A stretch of 64,000 bases of DNA from Pseudomonas wuhanensis (GTDB lineage: Bacteria > Pseudomonadota > Gammaproteobacteria > Pseudomonadales > Pseudomonadaceae), in assembly GCF_030687395.1 (NCBI RefSeq), contig NZ_CP117430.1, forward strand, positions 5,952,001 through 6,016,000. The letters run 5' to 3'. Shown here piece after piece: positions 28,501 to 37,021 of this stretch; within the stretch, counting starts at the first letter, position 1, and every line of letters begins with the position of its first letter. The notes under the pieces were generated by a model. That model saw only the letters and a program-made list of their open reading frames with translations. It had not been told where the DNA came from and did no database searches. The translations under genes were made by a program, and so were the position numbers.

Positions 28501-28787
28501 TCGAGGAAAAAGTCGAACGGATTGAAGACCGCCATCTCCGCCAGCAAATCGACCTCGATCCGCAGCTCATCGGTTTTCTCCGGGAATACCAACCGCGCCA
28601 GGTAATTGCCCTGGGGATCCTGCTGCCAGTTGATGAAATGCTGCTCGGGCGAGACTTTCAGCGCATAGGACAGTATCCGCGTGCGGCTGTGGGCAGCCGG
28701 GCGCAGCCGAACGATCTGCGGACCGAGCTCGACGGCACGGTCGTAGCGGTAATGCGTGACGTGATGCAATGCGACATGAATCGACAC
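25512..28787 (-). CDS. Transglutaminase / DUF2126 fusion protein
   Basis: A 1091-aa protein with a GTG start at 28787, chosen because AGGAGG precedes it at ideal spacing and family proteins start MSIHVALHHVTHYRYDR; the longer 1171-codon frame is not credible. The N-terminal transglutaminase domain has C180 (SGSCRDSAW), H229 (DLHAWCE) and D245 (GLDATSG). The C-terminal 600 residues are DUF2126 (COG4196), with TGTGGGNHFVLGG and SYWHNHPSLSYLFSGLF as conserved blocks. It is the first gene of a three-gene operon with the ATP-grasp/alpha-E and single transglutaminase proteins. Iyer, Aravind and colleagues predicted such sets to make or remove peptide amide tags; no product is known. Confidence 0.88.
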   Translation of the reverse strand: MSIHVALHHVTHYRYDRAVELGPQIVRLRPAAHSRTRILSYALKVSPEQHFINWQQDPQGNYLARLVFPEKTDELRIEVDLLAEMAVFNPFDFFLEPYAEKIPFTYAADERKELAPYLETLPLTPTFKAYLEGIDRTPLPSVDFLVALNQRLSEDIGYLIRMEPGVQTPEYTLEHASGSCRDSAWLLVQLLRNLGLAARFVSGYLIQLTADVKSLDGPSGTEVDFTDLHAWCEVYLPGAGWIGLDATSGLFAGEGHIPLACSPDPSSAAPISGLVEPCECEFTHEMSVERIWEAPRVTKPYTEEQWLAIQALGRQIDADLLEGDVRLTMGGEPTFVSIDDPDGAEWNTAALGPDKRRLSAELFQRMRKHYAPKGLVHFGQGKWYPGEQLPRWSLNCYWRRDGVPIWHNSALIADEQDDYGADGELAGRFLASVAERLKIPTRFVFPAYEDNFYYLWREGALPQNVSAEDSRLEEPLERARLRKVFSQGLDKVIGQVLPLARTAKGDQWQSGRWYLREEHCRLVPGDSPLGYRLPLGSQPWVKAAEYPFIHPVDPNQDFPELPGTEQLQNHAQPQTADERAPKIDESADWLTRTAFCAEAREGRLYLFMPPLERVEDYLELVAAIEAAAEELHCPVLLEGYEPPSDPRLSNFRITPDPGVIEVNVQPSATWDELVERTEFLYEEARQTRLTTEKFMIDGRHTGTGGGNHFVLGGATPADSPFLRRPDLLRSLISYWHNHPSLSYLFSGLFIGPTSQAPRVDEARNDSLYELEIAFAQMPKPGEECPPWLVDRLLRNLLIDVTGNTHRAEFCIDKLYSPDGATGRLGLLELRAFEMPPHARMSLAQQLLLRALLARFWREPYAPPKLARWGTELHDRFLLPHFIEQDFADVIVDLNAAGYPVRAEWFAAHLEFRFPKVGDYAVSGIQLELRQALEPWHVLGEEGAAGGTVRYVDSSLERLQVKLSGLPPQRYLLTCNGIPVPLQPTGRVGEFVAGVRFRAWQPANCLQPTIPVHAPLVFDLLDTWMGRSLGGCQYHVAHPGGRNYDSLPVNANEAESRRMARFFRVGHTPGKLPIPNLEINDELPMTLDLRRF

Positions 28788-28974
28788 GGCGGCCTCCTGC
28801 GAGCCAGGGCATAGACACAAGCGCGCAAGACTTATGCCAGAGCGGCGGTCATTGCGCTTTATCGACAGACCCGGTGCAGTACAGCACCAAAACGGAGCCG
28901 TGGCTGTGGTTATAGTGCGAGGGTTGCGCATATTTGTGGCGCACGTGTGAGGGGCGGGTGCTGAGTCCACCCAA

Positions 28975-29424
28975 CTAACGGGCTTTGTGCTTTGCAATAA
29001 CAGCTTGGCGCAAGTGACGTACTTCAAGCAGCTTCTGGCGCATCTCGCGGTGACGTTTGCTATTGAGCAGCAATAGTGTCAACAGTGGGAACAGCAACGT
29101 CACCGCATAAGTCAGGGGATGCACCTCATATGCAATGGTGGGCAGTACCCCAAGAAAACAAAGGGCCAGAAGCACGACCAGAGGCCGCACCCATTGCGGA
29201 CGACCGCGCGCGACCATGAAATGACAATGCACGACGAAGAGGGTAAGCGCGATCCCCCCGAAAAAAGAGTACTTGGCGTTGTCAGCCAACGGAAGGTTTC
29301 TAAAATAGCTTTCGAAAAACAAAGGCACCGCAAAGACCAGGGTAAAAATTGACGCGAATATTGCCCCCATGAAGACCGGGAAATACTTCGATAGAAAATT
29401 GCGAATGCTGGGCAGCTCATTCAT
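28975..29424 (-). CDS. Small four-helix membrane protein, possible immunity protein
   Basis: A 149-aa protein with four clear hydrophobic stretches (about 14-36, 50-70, 79-97, 102-120) and a basic cytoplasmic tail (KRHREMRQKLLEVRHLRQ at about 123-140). It starts within the stop of the upstream gene (ATGA overlap), so the two are translationally coupled. I recognise no family. The arrangement, a small polytopic membrane protein immediately behind a protein with a long hydrophobic core, is typical of immunity to membrane-targeting toxins; that role is inference. Confidence 0.6.
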   Translation of the reverse strand: MNELPSIRNFLSKYFPVFMGAIFASIFTLVFAVPLFFESYFRNLPLADNAKYSFFGGIALTLFVVHCHFMVARGRPQWVRPLVVLLALCFLGVLPTIAYEVHPLTYAVTLLFPLLTLLLLNSKRHREMRQKLLEVRHLRQAVIAKHKAR

Positions 29425-30341
29425 TGCTCAGCCTCCTCGTACAGGCCTACGGCAATGGTGCGGACATTCCCCGAAATTGCACTGCCGGTAAAACCGATAG
29501 CGGCGCCCAAGGCGTCTTTTATCTGAGTGACCGTTGCATGCTTGACCTCGGTGGGCGTGAAACGCCTGGGCAATTCACCCGATAACTGCTTCAACTTGAT
29601 CATCTTCGACGTCAAGCGCGGGTCGTTGATGCTCAATAGTTCTTTGGTCAGTTTGGCACGTTCCTGTCGATTCAGCCCCCTGAGCACTTCCCTGACACTT
29701 TTCCCGGTCGTGGCCTTATTCAGCCTGACCAGTTTGAGCGTTGTCAGCGTGGATGCGCCTACCCCGACCAAGGACGCAGCATCCAGCGCAATCATGGTGT
29801 ACTGGTACCACTCTTCGCTGTCGAGCTCATCGTTACGGGCAGGGTTGACGATCTCATTGCGGGTCCGATAGCCGCTGGCAAAACACTGCACTGAGCTGGC
29901 AGCCGCAGCGGTATAACCGAGCGCAGCGACCACAGTACTTGCCCCTGCCGAAAACGGAATAGCCACGGAGCCACTGAGCACTACGATCCAGCCGATCACT
30001 GCACCCGCGCACGATAAAGTGGTGTTGACAGCCTCCCCAACCAGGCGTGATTCGCGCGGATTGTCCTGTACATGCTGCGCAAACTGAGCCGGCGCGATGT
30101 ACTTCTGCGCCTCGCGCAAAATGATTCGCTTGGGCCTGATACTGCAAATCGGCTTGAACTCGCGCAGGGTCACTACGTTGAATTCGGCGTCGATGTACAC
30201 CACGCCCGCGCCGACGATTCCGGGGGCGGCGTCGATGGCGGCGAACAGGCGTGGCAGGTTGATCTGGCTTTCGATGCATTGGCGGGCCATGAACTGGGAG
30301 GGGCTGTAGTCCATGCCGATACCCGGTAAGGGGTTGCTCAT
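29421..30341 (-). CDS. Uncharacterised protein with hydrophobic core, possible membrane-targeting effector
   Basis: A 306-aa protein with no classical signal peptide. After a soluble N-terminal 100 residues there is a long Gly/Ala-rich hydrophobic segment (about 104-157, two potential hairpin helices), then NEIVNPARNDELDSEEWYQY, a second Ala-rich stretch (183-202), a basic helical region (210-262) and a last Gly-rich hydrophobic stretch (277-300). This resembles pore-forming type VI secretion effectors of pseudomonads, but I cannot assign a domain. The ATG at 30341 has AAGGA upstream. It is coupled to the membrane protein downstream. Pseudomonas homologues have sometimes been labelled NAD synthetase, for which I see no support. 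Confidence 0.6.
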   Translation of the reverse strand: MSNPLPGIGMDYSPSQFMARQCIESQINLPRLFAAIDAAPGIVGAGVVYIDAEFNVVTLREFKPICSIRPKRIILREAQKYIAPAQFAQHVQDNPRESRLVGEAVNTTLSCAGAVIGWIVVLSGSVAIPFSAGASTVVAALGYTAAAASSVQCFASGYRTRNEIVNPARNDELDSEEWYQYTMIALDAASLVGVGASTLTTLKLVRLNKATTGKSVREVLRGLNRQERAKLTKELLSINDPRLTSKMIKLKQLSGELPRRFTPTEVKHATVTQIKDALGAAIGFTGSAISGNVRTIAVGLYEEAEQ

Positions 30342-30383
30342 GTAAATCGTCCTTGAAAATCGGGGGTGTGATCTTTGTTGCCT

Positions 30384-30415
30384 GTGCAGGCGAGTTCCGA
30401 CTCCCACAGGGTTTG
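30384..30415. repeat. Degraded REP fragment, family A
   Basis: GCGAGTTCCGACTCCCACAG retains only the outer arm of the REP. Confidence 0.4.
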
Positions 30416-30498
30416 GCGTTGCACAGGAAAATCGATTTCCCGGGCAGCCATTGAAGCGCGCGTCACCTTAGCAAACAGGCCGCACACTCGCTAGAAAA

Positions 30499-30528
30499 CA
30501 AAACGCCAGCACTGAGGCTGGCGTTTTG
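30499..30528 (-). terminator. Terminator of ygiQ
   Basis: CAAAACGCCAGC / loop / GCTGGCGTTTTG, a 12-bp stem, followed on the minus strand by TTTTC; 17 bases past the ygiQ stop. Confidence 0.85.
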
Positions 30529-30544
30529 CGATATGGCGCGCAGA

Positions 30545-32848
30545 TTAACGCGGCACGACTGGTTTTCGGGCCGGTTTCGGTCCCTTGCCTTTGGCCGCGT
30601 CCTTGCGCTCCTTGGCCGCCTGCTGGTTGCGGGCAAATGCCGCAGCCTTGGCTTGTTCACGCTTGTCCCACGGGTTGCCGCCGTCGCTGGCACGCGGTGG
30701 CAGCCCGGTGTGCTGGGTCAGGATTTTGGTGGTCTTTTCCCCCGCCACTTTATGGCTGCCAGCCGGCGTCGAGTTCTTGCGACGGGCGCTCTGATAGCTG
30801 TCGGTCGCCGGCTGATGCAGCGGGATCAACTGGTTCTTGCCCGGCCCGATCAGGTCGGCGCGGCCCATGCGGGTCAGCGCTTCACGCAGCATCGGCCAGC
30901 CTTTGGGGTCGTGATAACGCAAGAACGCCTTGTGCAGACGACGCTGCTCTTCGCTCTTGACGATGGTCACGCCGTCACTCTTGTAAGTGACCTTGCGCAA
31001 CGGGTTCTTGCCCGAATGGTACATCGCGGTGGCGGTAGCCATCGGCGACGGGTAGAACGCCTGCACCTGGTCGGCACGGAAACCGTTGCCCTTGAGCCAC
31101 AGGGCCAGGTTCATCATGTCTTCGTCGGTGGTGCCCGGGTGAGCGGCGATGAAGTACGGAATCAGGTACTGCTCTTTCCCGGCTTCCTTGGTGTACTTCT
31201 CGAACATGCGCTTGAACTTGTCATAGCTGCCGATGCCCGGTTTCATCATCTGGTTGAGCGGACCTTCCTCGGTGTGTTCCGGGGCGATCTTCAGGTAACC
31301 ACCGACGTGGTGGGTCACCAGCTCCTTGACGTATTCCGGCGACTCGACCGCGAGGTCGTAACGCAGACCGGATGCGATCAGGATCTTCTTCACCCCCGGC
31401 AAGGCGCGGGCGCTGCGATAGAGCTGGATCAGTGACGAGTGGTCGGTGTTGAGGTTCGGACAAATCCCCGGGAACACGCACGAAGGCTTGCGACACGCGG
31501 ATTCGATTTCCGGGGTCTTGCAGGCGATGCGGTACATGTTCGCGGTCGGGCCGCCGAGGTCGGAGATGACACCGGTGAAGCCCGGGACCTTGTCGCGGAT
31601 CTCTTCGATTTCGCGAATGATCGACTCTTCGGAACGATTCTGGATGATCCGGCCTTCGTGCTCGGTGATCGAGCAGAACGTACAGCCACCGAAGCAGCCG
31701 CGCATGATGTTTACCGAGAAACGAATCATTTCATAGGCCGGAATCTTTTCCTTGCCGTACGCCGGGTGCGGAACCCGTGCGTAAGGCATGCCGAACACGT
31801 AGTCCATTTCTTCAGTGGTCATCGGAATCGGCGGCGGGTTGAACCAGACGTCGACTTCGCCATGCTTCTGCACCAATGCGCGGGCATTGCCCGGGTTGGT
31901 TTCAAGGTGCAGCACGCGGTTGGCGTGAGCGTAAAGCACCGCGTCGCCACGGACCTTTTCAACCGACGGCAGACGAATCACGGTTTTGTCGCGGGTCATT
32001 TTCGGGCTGGCCAGGATCTGTACTACCTTGGCTTCCTGCGGGTCCTCAACCGGCCCCTTTTCCTGCTCGATGGCGCAAGCCTGGGTGTCTTGGGTGTTCA
32101 CGTACGGGTTGATGATCTTGTCGACCTTGCCCGGACGGTCAATACGCGTGGAGTCGATCTCGAACCAGTCTTTTGGCGTGTCACGCCGAATGAACGCAGT
32201 GCCGCGCACATCGGTGATGTCTTCGATCTTGTGACCGAACGACAGACGCTGGGCGACTTCGACGATCGCACGCTCGGCGTTGCCGTAGAGCAGGATGTCG
32301 GCGCAAGCGTCGATCAGGATCGAGTTGCGCACCCGGTCCTGCCAGTAATCGTAGTGGGCGATGCGGCGCAGGGAGGCTTCGATGCCACCGAGCACGATCG
32401 GCACGTTCTTGTAGGCTTCCTTGCAGCGCTGGCTATAAACCAGGCTCGCTCGGTCCGGACGTTTGCCCGCCAGGCCACCCGGGGTGTAGGCGTCGTCAGA
32501 GCGGATTTTCTTGTCGGCGGTGTAGCGGTTGATCATCGAGTCCATGTTGCCGGCCGCGACGCCAAAGAACAGGTTCGGCTCGCCGAGCTTCATGAAGTCG
32601 TCTTTGGACTGCCAGTTCGGCTGCGCAATGATCCCGACGCGGAAGCCCTGGGCCTCCAGCAGCCGGCCGATGATCGCCATGCCGAACGACGGGTGATCGA
32701 CGTAGGCATCACCGGTGACGATGATGATGTCGCAGGAATCCCAGCCAAGCTGATCCATCTCCTCCCTGCTCATCGGCAGGAATGGCGCTGGCCCGAAACA
32801 TTCGGCCCAGTACTTGGGATAGTCAAATAACGGCTTGGCTGCTTGCAT
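30545..32848 (-). CDS. ygiQ: YgiQ-family radical SAM protein
   Basis: A 767-aa protein of the UPF0313 group. An N-terminal domain of about 350 residues precedes the radical SAM core; the 4Fe-4S-binding cysteines are C385, C389 and C392 in [13 protein letters not shown] second Cys-rich segment ([14 protein letters not shown]) follows about 60 residues later and may bind another cluster. The C-terminal 100 residues are basic and low-complexity ([16 protein letters not shown] region), as in other members. The reaction is unknown; the family was linked to RNA or cofactor modification only by analogy. It stands alone between a terminator and a REP. Confidence 0.92.
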   Translation of the reverse strand: MQAAKPLFDYPKYWAECFGPAPFLPMSREEMDQLGWDSCDIIIVTGDAYVDHPSFGMAIIGRLLEAQGFRVGIIAQPNWQSKDDFMKLGEPNLFFGVAAGNMDSMINRYTADKKIRSDDAYTPGGLAGKRPDRASLVYSQRCKEAYKNVPIVLGGIEASLRRIAHYDYWQDRVRNSILIDACADILLYGNAERAIVEVAQRLSFGHKIEDITDVRGTAFIRRDTPKDWFEIDSTRIDRPGKVDKIINPYVNTQDTQACAIEQEKGPVEDPQEAKVVQILASPKMTRDKTVIRLPSVEKVRGDAVLYAHANRVLHLETNPGNARALVQKHGEVDVWFNPPPIPMTTEEMDYVFGMPYARVPHPAYGKEKIPAYEMIRFSVNIMRGCFGGCTFCSITEHEGRIIQNRSEESIIREIEEIRDKVPGFTGVISDLGGPTANMYRIACKTPEIESACRKPSCVFPGICPNLNTDHSSLIQLYRSARALPGVKKILIASGLRYDLAVESPEYVKELVTHHVGGYLKIAPEHTEEGPLNQMMKPGIGSYDKFKRMFEKYTKEAGKEQYLIPYFIAAHPGTTDEDMMNLALWLKGNGFRADQVQAFYPSPMATATAMYHSGKNPLRKVTYKSDGVTIVKSEEQRRLHKAFLRYHDPKGWPMLREALTRMGRADLIGPGKNQLIPLHQPATDSYQSARRKNSTPAGSHKVAGEKTTKILTQHTGLPPRASDGGNPWDKREQAKAAAFARNQQAAKERKDAAKGKGPKPARKPVVPR

Positions 32849-32958
32849 GTCGATAACCGGCGTTGGCTTTCATTGAATTTCGCGGGCGCGGAATATAGCA
32901 CAAAATTTGACCAATTCCGACGGCTATGGTCGGAAATCAGCGAGCGATATACGCAACC

Positions 32959-33092
32959 TCTGTGGCGAGGGAGCTTGCTCCCACTCGACTGCGAAGCAGT
33001 CGCAACATATACAAATACGGTGCACCTGAAACAGGATGACTCAGGTTTTGGGGTTGCTATGCAACCCAGCGGGAGCAAGCTCCCTCGCCACA
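32959..33092. repeat. REP pair, family B
   Basis: Arms TGTGGCGAGGGAGCTTGCTC and GAGCAAGCTCCCTCGCCACA, about 95 bases apart, with smaller GACTGCGAAGCAGTC and GGTTGCTATGCAACC palindromes next to each arm. Confidence 0.87.
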
Positions 33093-33107
33093 AAGTCCCT
33101 GCGCAGG

Positions 33108-34505
33108 TTATTCATCGTCGTCGAAGTTGTAGCTACCCGGCGCCAGGTTTTCAAATCGGGTGTATTTGCCGATGAAGGCCAGGCGGATAAAGCCGATCGG
33201 GCCGTTCCGCTGTTTGCCGATAATGATTTCGGCAATGCCTTTGTGTTCGGTTTCCGGGTGATACACCTCGTCCCGGTACACGAACATGATCACGTCGGCG
33301 TCCTGCTCGATCGCACCCGATTCGCGCAAGTCGGAGTTCACCGGGCGCTTGTTCGGCCGTTGTTCCAGGGAACGGTTGAGCTGGGACAGTGCCACCACCG
33401 GGCAGTTGAATTCCTTGGCCAGGGCTTTCAGGGACCGGGAAATCTCGGAAATCTCGTTGGTGCGGTTATCACCGCTGGAACCCGGGATCTGCATCAGCTG
33501 CAGGTAGTCGATCATGATCAGGCCGATCTCACCGTGCTCACGCACCAGACGACGGGTCCGGGCCCGCATTTCCGATGGGCTGATACCCGCCGTGTCATCG
33601 ATGAACAGCTTGCGATCATTGAGCAGGTTGACCGCCGACGTCAGGCGCGGCCAGTCGTCGTCTTCAAGGCGACCGGCCCGGACCTTGGTCTGGTCGATCC
33701 GGCCGAGGGAAGACAGCATACGCATGATCAGCGATTCGCCTGGCATCTCGAGGGAGTAAACCAGAACAGCCTTCTCGCTACGCAACACGGCGTTTTCCAC
33801 CAGGTTCATCGCAAAGGTGGTTTTACCCATGGACGGACGGCCGGCGACGATGATCAGGTCGGACGGTTGCAGTCCGCTGGTCTTCTCGTCGAGGTCGGTA
33901 TAGCCGGTAGACAGGCCGGTAATGGCGTTGTCGGTGTTGAACAAGGTATCGATGCGGTCGATGGCCTTGGTCAGCAGGTCGTTGACGCTGACCGGGCCGC
34001 CGGTTTTCGGACGGGCCTCGGCAATCTGGAAGATCTGCCGTTCGGCCTCGTCAAGGATTTCAGCGGCGGTGCGGCCTTCGGGGTTGAAGGCGCTGTCGGC
34101 GATTTCGGTGCTGATGCCGATCAGCTGGCGCAACGTCGCCCGCTCGCGAACGATTTGGGCATAGGCCTTGATGTTGGCGACGGACGGCGTGTTTTTCGCC
34201 AGTTCACCGAGGTAACCGAGTCCACCGACTTGCGAGGTCTGACCTTCCTTGTCCAATTGCTCGGCAAGGGTCACGACGTCGATCGGGGAGTTCTGGTCCG
34301 CCAGCTTGGCGATGGCCCGGAAGATCAGGCGGTGGTCATGCCGATAGAAATCGCCGTCGGAGACTTGATCGAGCACGCGTTCCCAGGCGTTGTTGTCCAG
34401 CATCAGACCACCGAGCACGGCCTGTTCGGCCTCGATGGAATGCGGCGGCACCTTCAGGGCAGCGGTTTGCAGATCATATTGCTCGGGAGCGGAGATATCG
34501 TTCAT
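33108..34505 (-). CDS. dnaB: Replicative DNA helicase DnaB
   Basis: A 465-aa hexameric helicase. The N-terminal DnaG-interacting domain covers residues 1-115 (PPHSIEAEQAVLGGLM at 20-35), followed by the linker and the RecA-like motor with Walker A GRPSMGKT at 222-229 and the Walker B segment LIMIDYLQLM. It unwinds DNA at the fork ahead of Pol III. The ATG at 34505 is used; the frame extends two codons upstream to a GTG. It is the last gene of the rpsF-rpsR-DUF2232-rplI-dnaB cluster but is separated from rplI by a terminator-like hairpin. Confidence 0.96.
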   Translation of the reverse strand: MNDISAPEQYDLQTAALKVPPHSIEAEQAVLGGLMLDNNAWERVLDQVSDGDFYRHDHRLIFRAIAKLADQNSPIDVVTLAEQLDKEGQTSQVGGLGYLGELAKNTPSVANIKAYAQIVRERATLRQLIGISTEIADSAFNPEGRTAAEILDEAERQIFQIAEARPKTGGPVSVNDLLTKAIDRIDTLFNTDNAITGLSTGYTDLDEKTSGLQPSDLIIVAGRPSMGKTTFAMNLVENAVLRSEKAVLVYSLEMPGESLIMRMLSSLGRIDQTKVRAGRLEDDDWPRLTSAVNLLNDRKLFIDDTAGISPSEMRARTRRLVREHGEIGLIMIDYLQLMQIPGSSGDNRTNEISEISRSLKALAKEFNCPVVALSQLNRSLEQRPNKRPVNSDLRESGAIEQDADVIMFVYRDEVYHPETEHKGIAEIIIGKQRNGPIGFIRLAFIGKYTRFENLAPGSYNFDDDE

Positions 34506-34551
34506 GGCCACTTGGTTTATTTAGGGAAATCAGGAACTGCAGAAAGACAAA

Positions 34552-34580
34552 GGGCACGACCTGTAAACAGGATCGTGCCC
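34552..34580 (-). terminator. Hairpin between rplI and dnaB
   Basis: GGGCACGA-TCCTGTTTACAGG-TCGTGCCC on the minus strand, then TTTGTCTTTC. It probably terminates or attenuates the ribosomal-protein transcript before dnaB. Confidence 0.75.
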
Positions 34581-34625
34581 GATGTTACCGGCAAGCACCC
34601 GAGGGTGCCAGCCGACAAGTGCTGC

Positions 34626-35072
34626 TTAAGCTGCTACCACGACAACGCGTACGGTGGCTTCAACTTCGGCGTGCAGGTGCACGGCTACGTCGAATTCGCC
34701 TACGTTGCGGATGGTGCCGTTCGGCAGACGAACTTCGCTTTTTGCAACTTCAACGCCAGAGGCGGTCAGTGCATCAGCGATGTCGTGGGTGCCGATCGAA
34801 CCGAACAGCTTGCCTTCGTCACCAGCGGTGGCAGTGATAGTCACTTCCAGCTCAGCCAGTTGGGCGGCACGGCTTTCAGCCGAAGTTTTGCGGTCTGCTG
34901 CGGCTTTTTCCAGCTCAGCGCGACGCTCTTCGAACGCAGCCAGGTTGGCAGCGGTCGCAGCGGTAGCTTTGCCGTAAGGCAGCAGGTAGTTACGACCGTA
35001 ACCAGCCTTAACGTTCACTTTGTCACCCAGGTTGCCCAGGTTGGTGACTTTTTCCAGAAGGATCAGTTGCAT
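34626..35072 (-). CDS. rplI: 50S ribosomal protein L9
   Basis: A 148-aa protein with the L9 signature [13 protein letters not shown] near residues 24-36, a central connecting helix (residues 41-75) and the C-terminal rRNA-binding domain with [12 protein letters not shown]. It binds 23S rRNA domain V. It follows the DUF2232 gene by 19 bases. The start has AAGAGGA upstream. Confidence 0.97.
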   Translation of the reverse strand: MQLILLEKVTNLGNLGDKVNVKAGYGRNYLLPYGKATAATAANLAAFEERRAELEKAAADRKTSAESRAAQLAELEVTITATAGDEGKLFGSIGTHDIADALTASGVEVAKSEVRLPNGTIRNVGEFDVAVHLHAEVEATVRVVVVAA

Positions 35073-35091
35073 GTGAAAATCCTCTTAACTT

Positions 35092-35985
35092 TTAACCTTC
35101 ACCGTTCGCGTTATCGGCATCTTTCGGTGCCGAACGACCGCGAAAATCAATCAGGCTGTCGACGATGGCCAAGACCACCAGCAACGGATAGATCAGCTGC
35201 ATGAACAGCAACAGCGTGACGTACAACCCCACCAGCCAGAATTTGGCCAGTCGCTTTTGCGCCACCAGCCCGTGAATCAGGGCCAGCCCGGCGAACACCA
35301 GCGGTACACTGCACAACGGCGTCAACATGGCCATCTGCGAGCCTAAATTAGGCCCCAGAAGCATTAACGCCAGCAGCAACATCGCCGGTCCCAGCGGGAT
35401 TCGGATGGCGCGAAACTCGCGACCAAAACCACCCGGGTTGTACAACAACGCCTGCCAGTAGCGCCCGACAATCAGGCTCAGCACACTGACGATTTGCAAC
35501 AAAGCCGCAATCAGGCCGGTCAGGACCGGTGCAATCAGGGACGCGAAACGCGCCTGCTCGTCTACCGACAATTGCTGGTAGACATCACCGAGTAACGACG
35601 GCATGACTTTTATCAAAGCCTGCGCCAGCATCTCGATCTGGGGCGCAAAAGCCACCCCCAGCACCACTGAAAACACCAACCCCATCGCTATGCTGACCAG
35701 CAGCACGCGGTTCCAGGACTCGCTTGCGCGCAAAACCAACGCAAGGCTCGAAGACCCCAGCAGCACCAGAAGCGCCCGTGGGTCGTCGGAGTAAAGCCAC
35801 CAGATCAACGCCGGCAGCAGTCCCAGAGCAAGAACGCCCAAGGCGTCCTTCAATCCGCGCCGCAGGAGCACAAGGCATCCGGCGGCAGCACCCAACCAAT
35901 ACAACAACGGCAACGTTGCGCATCCAGCCACTACCAGAGTGGCCTGCATACGGCCGCGCATGATGAACTCAGCTAAGGCGCGCAT
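35092..35985 (-). CDS. DUF2232 membrane protein in the rpsR-rplI operon
   Basis: A 297-aa polytopic inner-membrane protein with about seven or eight hydrophobic segments and short loops, ending in a polar tail (RSAPKDADNANGEG). Its position between rpsR and rplI is conserved in Pseudomonas, and the overall pattern fits DUF2232 (YybS-like in Bacillus). The function is unknown; co-transcription with ribosomal protein genes suggests growth-rate-linked expression. Start at ATG 35985; a second ATG at residue 9 is possible. Confidence 0.8.
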   Translation of the reverse strand: MRALAEFIMRGRMQATLVVAGCATLPLLYWLGAAAGCLVLLRRGLKDALGVLALGLLPALIWWLYSDDPRALLVLLGSSSLALVLRASESWNRVLLVSIAMGLVFSVVLGVAFAPQIEMLAQALIKVMPSLLGDVYQQLSVDEQARFASLIAPVLTGLIAALLQIVSVLSLIVGRYWQALLYNPGGFGREFRAIRIPLGPAMLLLALMLLGPNLGSQMAMLTPLCSVPLVFAGLALIHGLVAQKRLAKFWLVGLYVTLLLFMQLIYPLLVVLAIVDSLIDFRGRSAPKDADNANGEG

Positions 35986-36021
35986 GCATTCAATCCTTTG
36001 CTACGTGTCGACTGCCCGGTC

Positions 36022-36252
36022 TCAGCGGCCGTGGCTGTCGGTGTAGGCCAGCAGGGCCAGGAAGCGGGCGCGCTTGATAGCGGTGGCCAGCTGACGCTGA
36101 TAACGAGCTTTGGTACCGGTGATGCGGCTTGGAACGATTTTGCCGGTCTCGGATACGTAAGCTTTCAGAGTGTTGAGATCTTTGTAATCGATCTCTTTCA
36201 CGTCTTCAGCGGTGAAGCGGCAGAATTTACGACGACGGAAGAAACGTGCCAT
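36022..36252 (-). CDS. rpsR: 30S ribosomal protein S18
   Basis: A 76-aa basic protein starting [18 protein letters not shown] and carrying the S18 core [26 protein letters not shown] pattern (residues 21-46, cited in part) and [14 protein letters not shown]. It binds the 16S platform as a heterodimer with S6, whose gene lies 28 bases upstream. It contains one Cys (C11). Confidence 0.97.
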
Positions 36253-36280
36253 GTAATAGGCTCCTCAAAAGGTCCGTGGA

Positions 36281-36703
36281 TTACTCGTCAGCGTTATCGC
36301 TGGCGTCGCTGTCATCACCATCAACGCCTTCGGCGTCGGAGTGCTCAGGACGGTCGCGACGCTCACGGCGCTCACTGCGGTTTTCTTCAGCCTTGAGCAT
36401 CTCGGATTGGCCGGTAACGGCTTCTTCGCGACGGATGACCAGGTTACGGATCACTGCATCGTTGTAGCGGAAGTTGTCTTCCAGCTCGGCCAGGGCCTTG
36501 CCAGTGCACTCAACGTTCAGCATCACGTAGTGAGCCTTGTGAACATTGTTGATTGCGTAGGCCAGTTGACGACGACCCCAATCTTCCAGACGGTGGATTT
36601 TGCCGCCGTCTTCTTCGATCAGCTTGGTGTAACGCTCAACCATGCCGCCGACTTGCTCGCTTTGATCCGGGTGGACCAAAAAGATGATTTCGTAATGACG
36701 CAT
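36281..36703 (-). CDS. rpsF: 30S ribosomal protein S6
   Basis: A 140-aa protein with the S6 ferredoxin-like fold: [18 protein letters not shown] start and the [20 protein letters not shown] segment at about 44-63. The C-terminal 40 residues are highly charged and acidic (ending [13 protein letters not shown]), the region that receives glutamate residues from RimK in some gammaproteobacteria. First gene of the operon, with AAGGAG five bases before ATG. Confidence 0.97.
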   Translation of the reverse strand: MRHYEIIFLVHPDQSEQVGGMVERYTKLIEEDGGKIHRLEDWGRRQLAYAINNVHKAHYVMLNVECTGKALAELEDNFRYNDAVIRNLVIRREEAVTGQSEMLKAEENRSERRERRDRPEHSDAEGVDGDDSDASDNADE

Positions 36704-36760
36704 GAATGCTCCTTACGGGTTGTAGCCTGCCGCTCAAAAGCGGTCAGACAAGGAGTGAAT
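36704..36760 (-). promoter_or_regulatory. rpsF mRNA leader with possible S6:S18 autoregulatory hairpin
   Basis: The leader contains CCGCTTTTGAGCGG (36730-36743 on the complement), a 5-bp stem next to GACCG and GGCAGGC sequence, 27 bases upstream of the rpsF start. S6:S18-binding leaders with a CCG-bearing hairpin are known in many bacteria at this place. The CCG element is present but I could not confirm the full fold. Confidence 0.35.
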
Positions 36761-37021
36761 GACACTTATGGACTTGCTTGCGATAGACACATGCGTGCCT
36801 GCCGTCACAGCAAGGGGCGCAATTGTAGAGAAGGGACAAGAGAGGCGCAAGGCAATTGGTGATTATTTGAACAGTTCGTTCACACCACCGATCTGCACCA
36901 TAGCGCAGAACCCATGTGGGAGCGGGCTTGCTCGCGAAAGCGGTGTGTCATTCAGCAAAAGTGTTGAATGTCAGACCGTATTCGCGAGCAAGCCCGCTCC
37001 CACATTTGGATCGTGTCCGGC
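36761..37021. other. Intergenic region between rlmB and rpsF
   Basis: Contains the rpsF promoter region (not resolved) and the family A REP at 36915-37005. No gene seen. Confidence 0.5.
36915..37005. repeat. REP pair, family A
   Basis: Arms TGTGGGAGCGGGCTTGCTCG and CGAGCAAGCCCGCTCCCACA, downstream of rlmB. Confidence 0.87.

Noticed and set aside
28788..29027. 80-codon N-terminal extension of the DUF2126 protein
   Set aside because: The GTG at 28787 has an ideal AGGAGG site and the family start; the extension has no ribosome site and atypical composition.
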